64,000 bases of DNA from Terrihalobacillus insolitus (GCF_028416575.1 NZ_JAMQKB010000001.1:62001-126000), one strand, 5' to 3'; positions 1 to 9,002 are shown, counted from the stretch's first letter. Notes: generated from the letters alone by a model not told the origin. Made by a program: numbers and translations.

Positions 1-73
1 TGTAGAAGATCAAAATGACTCACAATAAAAAGGGGAGCATCTTTAGGCTTTAACAGTCAGGAGGTTTTTTATC

Positions 74-661
74 GTGATAAAAAAGTATTTTTTCACATCA
101 CTGCTTGCTTCGACACTATTTGTTGCAGGTTGTGCTAATAGCAATAATGCAACCGAACAAATAGATCAAGGTGGTATTGATGGAGGTAATAGCGGCGAGG
201 CGAATGACCCTGCAACTTTAGGGCCAACAGACGACACTTCCTCGCGTTTAGGATATGTTCGTTATGATAAAGATCAATTAGATATGGATGCAGAACAAAA
301 TCACGCTGTAACAATTGACCGTCACAAACTGGCCGACACAATTACACGATTGATTTTACGAAATGAAGGATTTGGAGATGCCGCAACACTCGTTACAGAT
401 GACGAAGTGCTTATTGCATATGACAAGCCAGATGATTTAGATCCTGATGAAGCAGCGACAATTGTAAAGAAAACTGCAATGTCGATTACACCACGTTTTT
501 ACCACGTCTATGTTTCAGATAAGGCAGTTACGTTTAGGGACATCCAAAGTCTTAAGAATTCGACATCAGAAAGCGATGATCACCAAAACACTCTCGATAG
601 TATCATCGAGGACATGAAAGAAGCTCCCCAAGGTGAAGATGTTAAAATGAAATCGGAATAA
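74..661 (+). CDS. yutC: YhcN/YlaJ-family sporulation lipoprotein
   Basis: The 195-residue product starts with a lipoprotein signal peptide: basic MIKK, a hydrophobic stretch, and lipobox FVAGC near residues 16-20, so the mature protein should be anchored by a diacylglyceryl-cysteine. A low-complexity, acidic Asn/Gly/Asp-rich linker follows to about residue 60, then the YhcN/YlaJ-type domain (about 75-160). The start is GTG, preceded by the ribosome site GGAGG at good distance. Proteins of this family are found in spores or in spore membranes; the biochemical role is unknown. It lies upstream of lytH as yutC does in B. subtilis, which is why that symbol is used; orthology is likely but not proven. 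Confidence 0.85.
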   Translation: MIKKYFFTSLLASTLFVAGCANSNNATEQIDQGGIDGGNSGEANDPATLGPTDDTSSRLGYVRYDKDQLDMDAEQNHAVTIDRHKLADTITRLILRNEGFGDAATLVTDDEVLIAYDKPDDLDPDEAATIVKKTAMSITPRFYHVYVSDKAVTFRDIQSLKNSTSESDDHQNTLDSIIEDMKEAPQGEDVKMKSE

Positions 662-666
662 ACCAT

Positions 667-705
667 ACACCCTTCTTCTGCTTACTGAGGAAGGGTGTTA
701 ACTTT
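667..705 (+). terminator. Hairpin after the YhcN-type lipoprotein gene
   Basis: The arms ACACCCTTC and GAAGGGTGT (667-675 and 690-698) form a 9-bp stem six bases after the stop codon. The trailing T-run is short and broken, so termination may be only partial. Confidence 0.55.
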
Positions 706-851
706 AAATTGATAAGATTACCATTAATCATTCTAAGACACATGTACAAACTATAATTAATGGAATTGGAAGGTGCTCAGATATAAGCGACATATCTTCT
801 TTAAAACTCGAATTTGGGCACGAACTATGAGTGGAGGTGAATACAGATCAC

Positions 852-1817
852 ATGCTAGTCAAACGGAGACCGCTTCACTGCTTTTTTCTTTTTATGCTTT
901 TCTTTATTTTGGTATCAGATGTTCATGCTGAAGAAAAAAATGAAGACGAAGAGAAAATGGCGCTCTACAAAAAAACAGAAGCAGTTACTCTTGTCCCTTG
1001 GTATTATTTAGCGGCTATTGACAAATATGAAAAGAATACGACAAAAGAGAAATCCGAAAAACTCATAACCATTGATATACCCGAAACAAAGTGGTATGGA
1101 ATCGGAAACCCAAGTAGAACAAACGATGATAGAATCATTTCTCTTTTTAAAGGAATCGGGAAAGATGGAAATGGAGACAATCTTGCAGACCCTGATAACA
1201 ATGAAGATGTTCTTTTCACAATGGCAAATTACCTAAAGAAATTCGGACGAACCGAACAGGATATTAAGATTGGACTATGGCGTTTTTACCATCGGGACTT
1301 AACGGTACAAACGATTATGAACATGGCAAAAGTGTATCAGACATTCGGAACATTAGATTTAAATAACCGTTCATTCCCGCTTCCCCTTCATGCCAATTAT
1401 AGCTATAAAAACACATGGGGGGATGCCAGAGGGTTTGGTGGGAGACGTATTCATGAAGGAACTGATATTTTTGCTAACTATGGTGTACCAGTAAAAGCAA
1501 CAACATATGGAGTAGTCGAAATAAAGGGATGGAATCGTTTCGGTGGTTGGAGAATTGGAATAAGGGATATGAACAATAATTACCACTATTATGCTCACCT
1601 AAACGGTTATAAAGATGGAATAGAAGTTGGGGATGTTGTGAAACCTGGAGATATAATTGGATCAGTAGGAGCAACTGGATACGGGCCACCTGGCACATCC
1701 GGAAAATTCCCACCTCATTTGCATTATGGTATGTATAAAGATAACGGTTATAGTGAGTGGTCATTTGACCCTTATCCTTATTTAAAACGCTGGGAACGTG
1801 CTGACAAACATAAATAA
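852..1817 (+). CDS. lytH: M23 family spore-cortex peptidase, LytH-like
   Basis: The product is a secreted LytM/M23 zinc metallopeptidase. A hydrophobic N-terminal segment ending in DVHA looks like a signal peptide or anchor. The C-terminal half carries the metal-binding motifs: HEGTD (HxxxD), the HYYAH strand and the HLHYG (HxH) motif, all intact. In B. subtilis LytH (YunA) is a mother-cell enzyme that cuts L-Ala-D-Glu peptide side chains during cortex maturation; the same role is inferred here from sequence and from its position beside yunB. The frame opens with GTG at 831, but GGAGGTG at 833-839 is a better ribosome site for ATG 852, giving 321 residues. The length is close to the family norm. 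Confidence 0.85.
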   Translation: MLVKRRPLHCFFLFMLFFILVSDVHAEEKNEDEEKMALYKKTEAVTLVPWYYLAAIDKYEKNTTKEKSEKLITIDIPETKWYGIGNPSRTNDDRIISLFKGIGKDGNGDNLADPDNNEDVLFTMANYLKKFGRTEQDIKIGLWRFYHRDLTVQTIMNMAKVYQTFGTLDLNNRSFPLPLHANYSYKNTWGDARGFGGRRIHEGTDIFANYGVPVKATTYGVVEIKGWNRFGGWRIGIRDMNNNYHYYAHLNGYKDGIEVGDVVKPGDIIGSVGATGYGPPGTSGKFPPHLHYGMYKDNGYSEWSFDPYPYLKRWERADKHK

Positions 1818-1857
1818 AATGAAAATGGACCTTTTAAAATAAGGGTCCATTTTCATT
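1818..1857. terminator. Bidirectional terminator between lytH and the transporter operon
   Basis: A long perfect stem (AATGAAAATGGACC pairing with GGTCCATTTTCATT) lies directly after the lytH stop and before the end of the convergent metS-like gene. A/T-rich flanks on both sides suit termination from either direction. Confidence 0.85.
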
Positions 1858-1867
1858 AACATTCATA

Positions 1868-1972
1868 TTACTTAGATTTAGAAGTTTTTCTTGCATGTAA
1901 AATACTTGCGATTAAACCGCCCCAAATAATGATTACACCAATAAGTCCCATCGTAATAGCGCCACCAGACAT
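1868..1972 (-). CDS. MetS-like small subunit of a sodium symporter (34 residues)
   Basis: This tiny gene encodes MSGGAITMGLIGVIIIWG followed by GLIASILHARKTSKSK: one transmembrane helix with a basic tail. Its ATG overlaps the TAA of the preceding NSS transporter gene by one base (TAATG), and a strong GAGGAGGTGG site lies just upstream inside the transporter gene. Family knowledge: NSS transporters of the MetP type in Corynebacterium need a small single-helix partner, MetS, and many Bacillaceae NSS genes are followed by such a 30-40 codon gene. The role as an obligatory subunit is inferred from this arrangement. A longer overlapping frame on the same strand was rejected as non-coding. Confidence 0.85.
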   Translation of the reverse strand: MSGGAITMGLIGVIIIWGGLIASILHARKTSKSK

Positions 1973-3486
1973 TATCGCGCCACCTCCTCATCTTCGGAGT
2001 CTTGATTACTATTAGCAGCATCGTTCGGCCATTTTTTAAGTGTAAGTAATGCACCGACAAACATCGCTCCGATTGCAACTATCCAGCCATAGTTAAAGAG
2101 GAATTCAATTGGATAATCACCATATGCTCCTGAAATTTCGTTTTTTAAATTTTGTAGCATCATGAAACCAAGTACAATTGGAGTAATTACACCTAAACAT
2201 AGCTTCCACCATGCACCAAGTTTAATATCGGAAATGTCATCCGCATGTGCTTGGAAGTCTTTTAAAAGCTTTGCAAACCATGCAATTGCTACAACTTCAA
2301 ACAACCCTGACAATGCTACCCCATAATTGTTAATGAAGTGATCAACAGTGTCTAATAAATTGAGTCCGCCTTGTGTCGCGAACAACAACGATAATAAGGT
2401 TGCAAGACCGCCGCCAAGTAAAACAGCCTTCCCACGAGAGATGTTAAACTTCTCTTGGACACCAGCAATATAGGTTTCTGAGATCGAAATGAGAGAAGAT
2501 AACCCCGCTAATACTAATGATGCGAAGAACAGGAATCCAAAGAAACCTGATGCTGGCATTTGACTAATGATTTCGGGGAATACCATAAAGGCAAGCCCTA
2601 CTCCCCCTTGGACAACTTCAGAAACTGCTACGCCAGATTGTGAAGCCATAAAGCCTAACGCAGCGAAAACACCAATACCCGCCAATAATTCAAATGATGA
2701 ATTTGCAAAACCAGTAATAAATGCATTGTTTGTTATGTCTGATTTTTTCGGCAAATAAGAAGAATACGTGATCATGATAGCGAATGCAATCGATAAACTA
2801 AAGAATATTTGACCATATGCTGCAACCCAGACAGAGCCGTCGGTTATTGTTGACCAGTCAGGTTTAAAGAATGCATCTAGACCATCCATTGCACCTGGAA
2901 GTGTTACAGCTCGGATAACAATAATCGTAAAAATAATTGCTAATGCTGGAATGAATATCTTGTTTGCAGCTTCAATTCCTTTTTTAACCCCACGATTAAG
3001 TGTAAATAAAACAATTGCCCAAACGACTAGAAGTGGAATAGCAACCATTGGAACTAATGCGCCAAATGTTCCTGGATCTCCTAGTTGTAAATAGTCGCCT
3101 ACAAAGAATGCGGTTGGATCTGCTCCCCATTGTGTACCAAATGAAAAAAATGCATACATAATTGCCCAAGCAATAATGACAGGATAGTAAGTGGAAATAA
3201 TAAAGGATACACCTACTTGCCACCAGCCAATCCATTCCATTCCTTTACTAATTTTTCGATAAGACCTTGGTGCAGAACCACGATATTTATGTCCTATCGT
3301 GTATTCCATAATTAATAATGGAATACCTGCAGTTAGAAGTGCAAACAAATAAGGTAAGAAAAATGCACCTCCACCGTTTTCATACGCTGTTGCAGGGAAT
3401 CGCCAAATGTTTCCTAAACCAATCGCAGAACCCATTGCAGCCATCAGAAAGCCTAATCGAGTTCCCCACTGTGAACGATTTTCCAT
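1972..3486 (-). CDS. Sodium:neurotransmitter symporter (NSS/SNF) family transporter
   Basis: The 504-residue membrane protein has the NSS signature in helix 1 (SAIGLGNIWRFP, about residues 20-31) and roughly 11-12 hydrophobic helices, the typical bacterial NSS size. These LeuT-fold transporters move amino acids with sodium across the cytoplasmic membrane. The downstream 34-codon MetS-like gene suggests the MetPS subgroup (methionine/alanine import), but substrate cannot be read from sequence alone. AAGGAGG lies just before ATG 3486. The C-terminus is acidic and translationally coupled to the small subunit. Confidence 0.9.
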   Translation of the reverse strand: MENRSQWGTRLGFLMAAMGSAIGLGNIWRFPATAYENGGGAFFLPYLFALLTAGIPLLIMEYTIGHKYRGSAPRSYRKISKGMEWIGWWQVGVSFIISTYYPVIIAWAIMYAFFSFGTQWGADPTAFFVGDYLQLGDPGTFGALVPMVAIPLLVVWAIVLFTLNRGVKKGIEAANKIFIPALAIIFTIIVIRAVTLPGAMDGLDAFFKPDWSTITDGSVWVAAYGQIFFSLSIAFAIMITYSSYLPKKSDITNNAFITGFANSSFELLAGIGVFAALGFMASQSGVAVSEVVQGGVGLAFMVFPEIISQMPASGFFGFLFFASLVLAGLSSLISISETYIAGVQEKFNISRGKAVLLGGGLATLLSLLFATQGGLNLLDTVDHFINNYGVALSGLFEVVAIAWFAKLLKDFQAHADDISDIKLGAWWKLCLGVITPIVLGFMMLQNLKNEISGAYGDYPIEFLFNYGWIVAIGAMFVGALLTLKKWPNDAANSNQDSEDEEVAR

Positions 3487-3528
3487 GAAATTACCTCCTT
3501 TTTGAAATCAACCTTTTACATGCTTTAA

Positions 3529-3745
3529 GAGGTAGTTCAAAAAGTCACCAAATGATAAGCTGCGCATCTCTTCGTTGGCTTGTTTTTCCGGTCCTTGGAA
3601 AAGAAGCCCGCTTTTCCTTCGTGCGATGTATAATCGAGGAAGCTTTCCTTGTGCTCATGTAGGTTATGTCTACACTGCGCTCCTCAAAACTACGCCGCCT
3701 CGACCTGCTTGCTTCTAATTCGGCGACTTTTTGAACACTCACTTT
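3529..3745. repeat. Dispersed repeat R1, long copy a
   Basis: This copy is bounded by inverted ends GTTCAAAAAGTC (3535-3546) and GACTTTTTGAAC (3725-3736), about 215 bp overall. Internally it shares long blocks with the copies near 27.1-27.5 kb and 57.2-57.4 kb, such as ACCAAATGATAAGC and CTACGCCGCCTCGACC. It encodes no plausible protein. Together with a T-rich stretch and the terminator at 3931 it fills the 500-bp gap between the transporter and yunB; nothing else was recognised there. Confidence 0.8.
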
Positions 3746-3930
3746 AAGAAGTAGAAGAGGGATGTTTCAATTTTTAATTTATTCTGATATTTATCATTAT
3801 AGCCGAGACTATCTTCCTATGTCAAAGAAATTTTCATTGCCGAGAAGGCGGGGATAGACGCCTGATAACTTTCGTAAACAACGTGTTTCCTAGAGGAATA
3901 TACGTTGTGACGAAAATCTATGCTTTCTAG

Positions 3931-3974
3931 AAAACGAGGCAACCGCCATATCCTATCACGGAAGCCTCGTTTTT
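3931..3974 (-). terminator. Terminator after yunB
   Basis: Read on the minus strand, stem ACGAGGC/GCCTCGT with a roughly 23-base loop is followed by a short TTTT run about 16 bases after the yunB stop. Confidence 0.7.
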
Positions 3975-3989
3975 GTAAAGACAAGTCTT

Positions 3990-4784
3990 TCATTCGGTCT
4001 GTTCTTTTAACGAATCCATTGGTATGGATAAGGTCGGATCTTCTCCATCATTACCGCCAATATAATCTGGAACTTCACCAGTAATACCTGTACGAGAAAT
4101 CGGAATACTTTGCTCGATACTGATCGGTTCAGAAGCAAAAGGAATAACAACACTTAATTCCACTTTAATACGTACAAAAACGATGATATAGGCATTGTTA
4201 TAGCCCCATTCTACTAATTTATCATCCACTTCTGTAGATACAAAGCCAAGCACATCTAAATTCACTGGTACTTTAGGCCCTAGACTGCCAAGCAGGGGTA
4301 TTCCTAAAACTTGCCCAATCGGAATTTGGAGTAAATCTTTACTTTTTTGAATCTCTTCTTTGCTTGGGTTTGATTCTGGATCCGTACTTACATCAAGTGG
4401 TACACCTGGATCCGGTACAACACCATCTTCAAGTAAATTTAAATAATTTTCAACTCTATTCAGTATATTACGCTGAACCCTGTTCTCCACAACCGTATTA
4501 AAACTATAATGTACAATATTTCCGTCTTCATCCTTTTCAAATTCGATTAGATTGTCAACATCTAAATCTTCTGCCATTTTTTTGTTTACCGCTATCCCTA
4601 TTGCCATATTAGCCAACTGCTCTGTTCTTGTTTTAGCAATATCCATTAACACTGGCTTGATCCCATTATTTATAATAACAACACTTATAATGGAAGTAAT
4701 AATGAAAAAGATAAGCGTGACAACGACAATATGTTTCATTGGAGGCGGAGTCATTATTCGTTTAAACTTTGGTCTTCTACGCAC
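3990..4784 (-). CDS. yunB: Sporulation protein YunB
   Basis: The product is a membrane-anchored protein with a basic N-terminus (RRRPKFKR), one transmembrane helix at about residues 20-40 (VVVTLIFFIITSIISVVII) and a large extracytoplasmic domain ending in an acidic tail. YunB is made in the mother cell in B. subtilis and is needed for normal sporulation; its biochemical function is unknown. The frame extends to ATG 4817, but GTG 4784, preceded by AAGGGGGT at the right distance, is preferred and gives 264 residues, near the B. subtilis length. It sits between an HD-GYP gene and the transporter; lytH is close by. Confidence 0.85.
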   Translation of the reverse strand: MRRRPKFKRIMTPPPMKHIVVVTLIFFIITSIISVVIINNGIKPVLMDIAKTRTEQLANMAIGIAVNKKMAEDLDVDNLIEFEKDEDGNIVHYSFNTVVENRVQRNILNRVENYLNLLEDGVVPDPGVPLDVSTDPESNPSKEEIQKSKDLLQIPIGQVLGIPLLGSLGPKVPVNLDVLGFVSTEVDDKLVEWGYNNAYIIVFVRIKVELSVVIPFASEPISIEQSIPISRTGITGEVPDYIGGNDGEDPTLSIPMDSLKEQTE

Positions 4785-4853
4785 AGTAAATACCCCCTTA
4801 TGGAGAAATTTATGCATGTCTCAAGGGGGGTAGAATCGTTTCATTCATTTTAA

Positions 4854-5948
4854 CTACTGAAAAGTCGTCTCACAAGCGGCAATAACAATATTCAAAGTTT
4901 CAGCTAAATCCAACTCGTATAATTCTTCCACGTCTTTCCCATCTTCTTGAAGGATTCGAATAATCGGACGATCACATAAATGTTTGTTTTGTTGTAACAC
5001 GACTCCTGATCTTCCATCACTTAATTGCACCTTAAGTCCATTTGGATAAACAGCAATACTTCTACGAAACGCTTCAACCATTTTTTTGTCATATAATGTT
5101 CCAACACCCGCATAAAGAATTTCCATGCCCTCATGTGGAAGCATAGCATCCCGGTAGACACGATTGCTTGTAACGGCATCAAACACATCTGCAATTGTAA
5201 TTAATTTTGCGTAGAAATGTATTTCACAATCCTTTAATGCACGCGGATAACCTGATCCATCTAAACGTTCATGATGTTGAAATGCACAATGAGCAGAAAC
5301 TAAAGGAATATTTGGAATCTTACGTAAAAATTCAAAGCCTGCTTCCGTATGACCCTTAATGATTTCAAATTCTTCATCTGTTAGCTCACCCTTTTTTTGA
5401 ATAACCTTCGTCGGTAAAAAAACTTTCCCAACATCGTGCAAAATCGCGCCGAGTCCGATTTCCTCGAGTTGTTGCTCTGTCAGCCTTAACTCCGTTCCTA
5501 GTGCTAATGAATAAATGGTAACATTAAGCGAATGTGTGAAAATATAGTCATCATTGATCAAGATATCTGAAAGAATGGACAACACTTCTTCTGAGCTCTG
5601 AAGTTGATTCAGAATTTTTTTCACTATATTCGCCATTTTCCGCCCCGTTTTTTCGAACACAAATGATTTTTTAGCAAGACCTTCTTTTTGAAATTGGGCA
5701 AATGAGGATTTTATTGTCCGATAGGATTCCACTCGAAGTTCATCCGTTATGGGCGGAGTGATCATTATATCATCCGAATCACTATCCGAAATATAAACAT
5801 ATGTAATATTTAATTGAATGAGTCGTGTTATCATCTTATCTGTAAGCTCTACACCTTTTTGCAGCAAAATTCGGCCATTTTCATTATAGATTGTTTTAGC
5901 TAGTGTTGTTCTTGTTTGGATTGATTTAGTGGCTACTAGTCTCATCAT
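4854..5948 (-). CDS. HD-GYP domain cyclic-di-GMP phosphodiesterase
   Basis: An N-terminal region of about 110 residues with no recognised catalytic motif precedes a full HD-GYP domain. Key motifs are present: AILHDVGK (metal-binding HD), IIKGHTEAG, HHERLDGSGYP (the GYP loop) and IADVFDAVTS. Such proteins hydrolyse cyclic-di-GMP to GMP or pGpG in the cytoplasm; activity here is inferred from the intact residues. The frame opens at 5966, but TAGGGAG lies just before the double ATG at 5948/5945, so the protein is about 364 residues. It interrupts the yunB-yunC order known from B. subtilis. A second HD-GYP gene lies at 27.8 kb. Confidence 0.88.
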   Translation of the reverse strand: MMRLVATKSIQTRTTLAKTIYNENGRILLQKGVELTDKMITRLIQLNITYVYISDSDSDDIMITPPITDELRVESYRTIKSSFAQFQKEGLAKKSFVFEKTGRKMANIVKKILNQLQSSEEVLSILSDILINDDYIFTHSLNVTIYSLALGTELRLTEQQLEEIGLGAILHDVGKVFLPTKVIQKKGELTDEEFEIIKGHTEAGFEFLRKIPNIPLVSAHCAFQHHERLDGSGYPRALKDCEIHFYAKLITIADVFDAVTSNRVYRDAMLPHEGMEILYAGVGTLYDKKMVEAFRRSIAVYPNGLKVQLSDGRSGVVLQQNKHLCDRPIIRILQEDGKDVEELYELDLAETLNIVIAACETTFQ

Positions 5949-6057
5949 TTTACTCCCTAACACCATTCGACATTATTCTTATAAAGAATACCAAAAATTC
6001 TCAAGATTTGCTATACAAACCTTACGAAAGCACAGATCTTTTTTTCACTTACTAAAA

Positions 6058-6088
6058 AAACAAAGGAGCACGCACCGCTCCTTTGTTT
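6058..6088 (-). terminator. Terminator after yunC
   Basis: Perfect arms AAACAAAGGAGC / GCTCCTTTGTTT around a 7-base loop. On the minus strand they are followed by a run of T, as expected downstream of yunC. Confidence 0.85.
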
Positions 6089-6107
6089 TCTACTAAGTTT
6101 CATTCCG

Positions 6108-6147
6108 AGAAAGCGAACTCGTTTAAGCAAGCTGAAACATCGGGTAA
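6108..6147. repeat. Dispersed repeat R2, copy 1
   Basis: Contains AAAGCGAACTCGTTTAAGCA followed by AGCTGAAACATCGGG, shared with copies near 15.0, 30.8 and 50.6 kb. It lies just after yunC, between the gene and its terminator. Confidence 0.7.
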
Positions 6148-6155
6148 CCCTAAAA

Positions 6156-6461
6156 TTAATCAGCAATCTTTAACAATGCTTCTTTCCCAGTCATACCTTC
6201 TGTCCATCCCTTTTCTTTCGCACCAATAGTGACCTTATCTAAAGGCGCTTCCAGTAATTGATCGATTGTGCGTACACCTGTTGCACGTGCTGCAATAATA
6301 TTTCGATCTGCTAACTTCTCATTTAACAAATCAACATCCAAAGCTCCACACATAATGTACCCGATCTCATTTGAAACAACTAGAAGATTCGTTTTTGGAA
6401 GTTCCACTCGAATTGCCGTAAAAGGAATATTATCAATTAATAATGGTTTTACTGAAATCAA
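6156..6461 (-). CDS. yunC: YunC, DUF1805 family protein
   Basis: A 101-residue cytoplasmic protein matching the DUF1805/YunC family, with conserved GYIMCGALDV, IIAARATGVRTI and EAPLDKVT stretches. Function is unknown. The start is TTG 6461, supported by GGGAG about 10 bases upstream; no ATG in a better place exists. It follows yunD on the same strand at about 100 bases, the same order as in B. subtilis, and ends in a strong terminator. Confidence 0.85.
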   Translation of the reverse strand: MISVKPLLIDNIPFTAIRVELPKTNLLVVSNEIGYIMCGALDVDLLNEKLADRNIIAARATGVRTIDQLLEAPLDKVTIGAKEKGWTEGMTGKEALLKIAD

Positions 6462-6563
6462 GATAGATACACTCCCTTCTCCCTAACACTATATGGATGA
6501 AGGAAGAAGATGTGCACTATTATTTTGAACTGTCACCGTTTTGTAAATTTGTTAGCGTGTCGT

Positions 6564-7958
6564 TCAATAATTGTCTTGCAGTGTTTTTACTAGTAAATCT
6601 CTCAAAAACTCAGGCATGTAGTATTTTTTCACTTTTGATCTTGCTAGCTCTGGTAGTAATCCGCCAAATGTAAACGTGTCTGCTGTTACAACTTGATATC
6701 GTTGATCTGGCTGTAGTGGTTTGCCATCAACCAACACATCCGTTACTGTTTCGTTCCCGTCAGTATGCACCTTTGTAATGACGTCCAAACCAGCAAAGGC
6801 CATACGTCCTAAAAGCTTACCACGAAAGCCAAATCCCTTTAGTTCAAATTCCACAAAACGCTTCGAGCGAGATTCTCTGATAACTTCTAACAGTTCATCC
6901 CCTTTTATCTCGACCTTACAAGGATTAATTGGATGTGGACAAATACGATGCACATCTCCATATGTCACATCACCCTTATCCAGCCCCTCCAACAATACAC
7001 CTGTATTTAACATCGCAACATCCGCATTTGTCCAATCTAATAGTGTTTGTGCAAAGTGGCGCATGATCTCTGTATCCTTAAACCAATTAACATCAATATC
7101 GTGATCTAATGTAAGGATCGTTTGGCTAAGAAGCGTTGTTGCCTTGCTATGGAATACCTTTAACTTTTGTACTGTTTCTATATCCCTTTGAGAATGACTT
7201 ATATTTGTTGCACAAGCTTTTTTATGCACGAGCTTTTTTGCAGAATGATCCCAAGTTAAATGAACCTCTCCTATATAATTGCCAAACTTTCCTGCCGCAG
7301 TCATCAACGTATTTCCAATATACTCTCCTTCGAGAAACAAGTGATGTGTATGTCCCCCAATGATGACATCAATATCTTTGTACCTACGTGCAATCGTTTC
7401 GTCATCACTTAGTCCTAGGTGAGAAAGCAGTACAATAACATCTACTTCCTTTTTCATTTTTGGAATCATCTCATCTAGAACATCGAATGGCGCAAATACA
7501 TCCCAGCCAAGGATCTTGTAAAGTCTGAAAAAAGGCGCTGTTACGCCTACAAAACCAATTTTTAGTCCATGTTTTGACGTTACGTAGTAGGTTTGCCCTA
7601 ACCAGCTTGGCTGATCCATTGACCTTCTATTTTGCAGATTCGCACAAAGAACGTTAAACGTTGCATCATCATATAAATGATAAAGATCCGAATGCCCCAA
7701 AGTAATTCCCTCGTTATTACCAATCGTAACAACATCATAATGAGCATCATTGAGTAACTCAACGTTCGCTTTTCCCAACATTGCCTCTGTAATCGGGTTT
7801 GACCGATCTAAATGGTCACCATTATCGATTAACCAGCACGATTCATTCTTTCTTTCATGCTGCACCTTTTTTTCCTTCAAATGTCCAACAATCTTGGACC
7901 AATTTTCAAAATGACTATGTAGGTCGTTGGTATAGTAGAAAAAAACGTTTTCCTCCAT
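6564..7958 (-). CDS. yunD: YunD, calcineurin-like phosphoesterase / 5'-nucleotidase family
   Basis: The product has the two-domain 5'-nucleotidase layout: an N-terminal metallophosphoesterase domain with metal motifs NDLHSH, DNGDHLD, GNNEG, SHLG and GGHTHH, and a C-terminal nucleotidase substrate domain from about residue 280. The usual GNHE motif reads GNNE here. There is no signal peptide, so unlike secreted 5'-nucleotidases it should act in the cytoplasm. The start at ATG 7958 is chosen because AGGAG lies 8 bases upstream; it begins 11 bases after the yunE stop, so both are likely co-transcribed. The natural substrate is not known from sequence. Confidence 0.88.
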   Translation of the reverse strand: MEENVFFYYTNDLHSHFENWSKIVGHLKEKKVQHERKNESCWLIDNGDHLDRSNPITEAMLGKANVELLNDAHYDVVTIGNNEGITLGHSDLYHLYDDATFNVLCANLQNRRSMDQPSWLGQTYYVTSKHGLKIGFVGVTAPFFRLYKILGWDVFAPFDVLDEMIPKMKKEVDVIVLLSHLGLSDDETIARRYKDIDVIIGGHTHHLFLEGEYIGNTLMTAAGKFGNYIGEVHLTWDHSAKKLVHKKACATNISHSQRDIETVQKLKVFHSKATTLLSQTILTLDHDIDVNWFKDTEIMRHFAQTLLDWTNADVAMLNTGVLLEGLDKGDVTYGDVHRICPHPINPCKVEIKGDELLEVIRESRSKRFVEFELKGFGFRGKLLGRMAFAGLDVITKVHTDGNETVTDVLVDGKPLQPDQRYQVVTADTFTFGGLLPELARSKVKKYYMPEFLRDLLVKTLQDNY

Positions 7959-7969
7959 CACATAAACTC

Positions 7970-8803
7970 CTATCCTAATCCTTGCCAAATTAAACGAATG
8001 CCAATGACGATTAACAAGATTCTAAGAAACCACTCAACCGTATTTCCTTTTAGTCGTTGATTTACTTTTGCTCCAATTGTCCCGCCAATCCATGCACCAG
8101 GTATAAAGAATACAACATATTCCCACAGAACATTCCCAAGTGTAATATGTGTAATCGAACTAATTGTACTTAAGAAAAAAATCATAAACATAGAAGTTGC
8201 GGTAGCAATATGGGGAGGAAAACCAAACATAAGAATCATAGCAGGAACCATTAAGGATCCCCCACCAATGCCAAACAACCCTGATAAGACACCTACAGCA
8301 AAGGTAAGAATTACTGCTCCAGTAACAGAGTATGAATAAAAGTGTTCTTTTCCATCAATCATAACGTTCCTTTGCATACCAGATAATACTGTGGGATTTG
8401 CCAATTTCTCTTGTTTCTTAAGGAAAAATAGGAACGAAATTAATAAAACAATAACACCAAAATATAAAGAAAATACATTGGATTGAATATATTGGTTTAA
8501 CCAAGATCCAACGATCCCACCTGGAAGTGCACCAGAAAGAAAAATAAAACCACTTTTGTAGTCAACACGCTTCTTTTTTATGTATGAAAGGGTAGAAGAA
8601 AGTGCAGTAAAAACCATTACAACGAGTGACAGTCCAACAATCGATTGCGGTGTCGCCCAGCTGAAAACTGGACTAATTTCAGATAAAAGTAATAGGATTG
8701 GTACGAGGAGGATTCCACCACCAAACCCAACGATACTACCAATAAAAGCAGACAAAAATCCAATCAATAAGCTAAGAATATATATCAAAGTAATCCCTTC
8801 CAT
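7970..8803 (-). CDS. yunE: YunE, TSUP family (TauE/SafE) membrane transporter
   Basis: A hydrophobic 277-residue protein with about 8 membrane helices and two glycine-rich repeats typical of the TauE/SafE family (GSIVGFGGGILLVP near the start, GLFGIGGGSLMVP near the middle). Relatives export sulfite or sulfoacetate or take up sulfur compounds; the substrate here is unknown. It is first in the yunE-yunD-yunC set. ATG 8803 has a weak ribosome site; TTG six codons downstream, after GAAGGGAT, is a possible alternative start. Confidence 0.85.
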   Translation of the reverse strand: MEGITLIYILSLLIGFLSAFIGSIVGFGGGILLVPILLLLSEISPVFSWATPQSIVGLSLVVMVFTALSSTLSYIKKKRVDYKSGFIFLSGALPGGIVGSWLNQYIQSNVFSLYFGVIVLLISFLFFLKKQEKLANPTVLSGMQRNVMIDGKEHFYSYSVTGAVILTFAVGVLSGLFGIGGGSLMVPAMILMFGFPPHIATATSMFMIFFLSTISSITHITLGNVLWEYVVFFIPGAWIGGTIGAKVNQRLKGNTVEWFLRILLIVIGIRLIWQGLG

Positions 8804-8929
8804 CCAATGCAGTCATTTTTCATGATACCATTTTTGTAACTAGAATTACACAATTTCATTCTCGGAAAAACAAAGGATGGAAGGACTCCAAATAGGCAAA
8901 AGAGCCCTATGTGGGCTCTACCTATTAGA

Positions 8930-8951
8930 GGTTGTTCAAAAAGACACTAAA
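8930..8951. repeat. R1 left-end remnant
   Basis: AGAGGTTGTTCAAAAAG followed by ACACTAAAT matches only the left end of repeat R1. It lies between the sufB terminator and yunE. Confidence 0.55.
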
Positions 8952-8960
8952 TTAACAAAC

Positions 8961-8994
8961 AACCCCTGCCACAAACTCTGCTGTGACAGGGGTT
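8961..8994 (-). terminator. Terminator of the suf operon
   Basis: Arms AACCCCTG(T/C)CACA and TGTGGCAGGGGTT form a stable stem ending 9 bases after the sufB stop. On the minus strand the stem is followed by T-rich sequence. Confidence 0.85.
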
Positions 8995-9002
8995 TTAAAG
9001 TC

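Noticed and set aside
1878-2078. 66-codon frame overlapping the NSS transporter end
   Set aside because: The 34-codon frame in another register has an ideal ribosome site, TAATG coupling and a membrane helix typical of MetS; the longer frame has none of these.
3545-3742. 65-codon frame in repeat R1a
   Set aside because: It lies wholly inside the repeat, and the corresponding frame is not kept in copies b and c.
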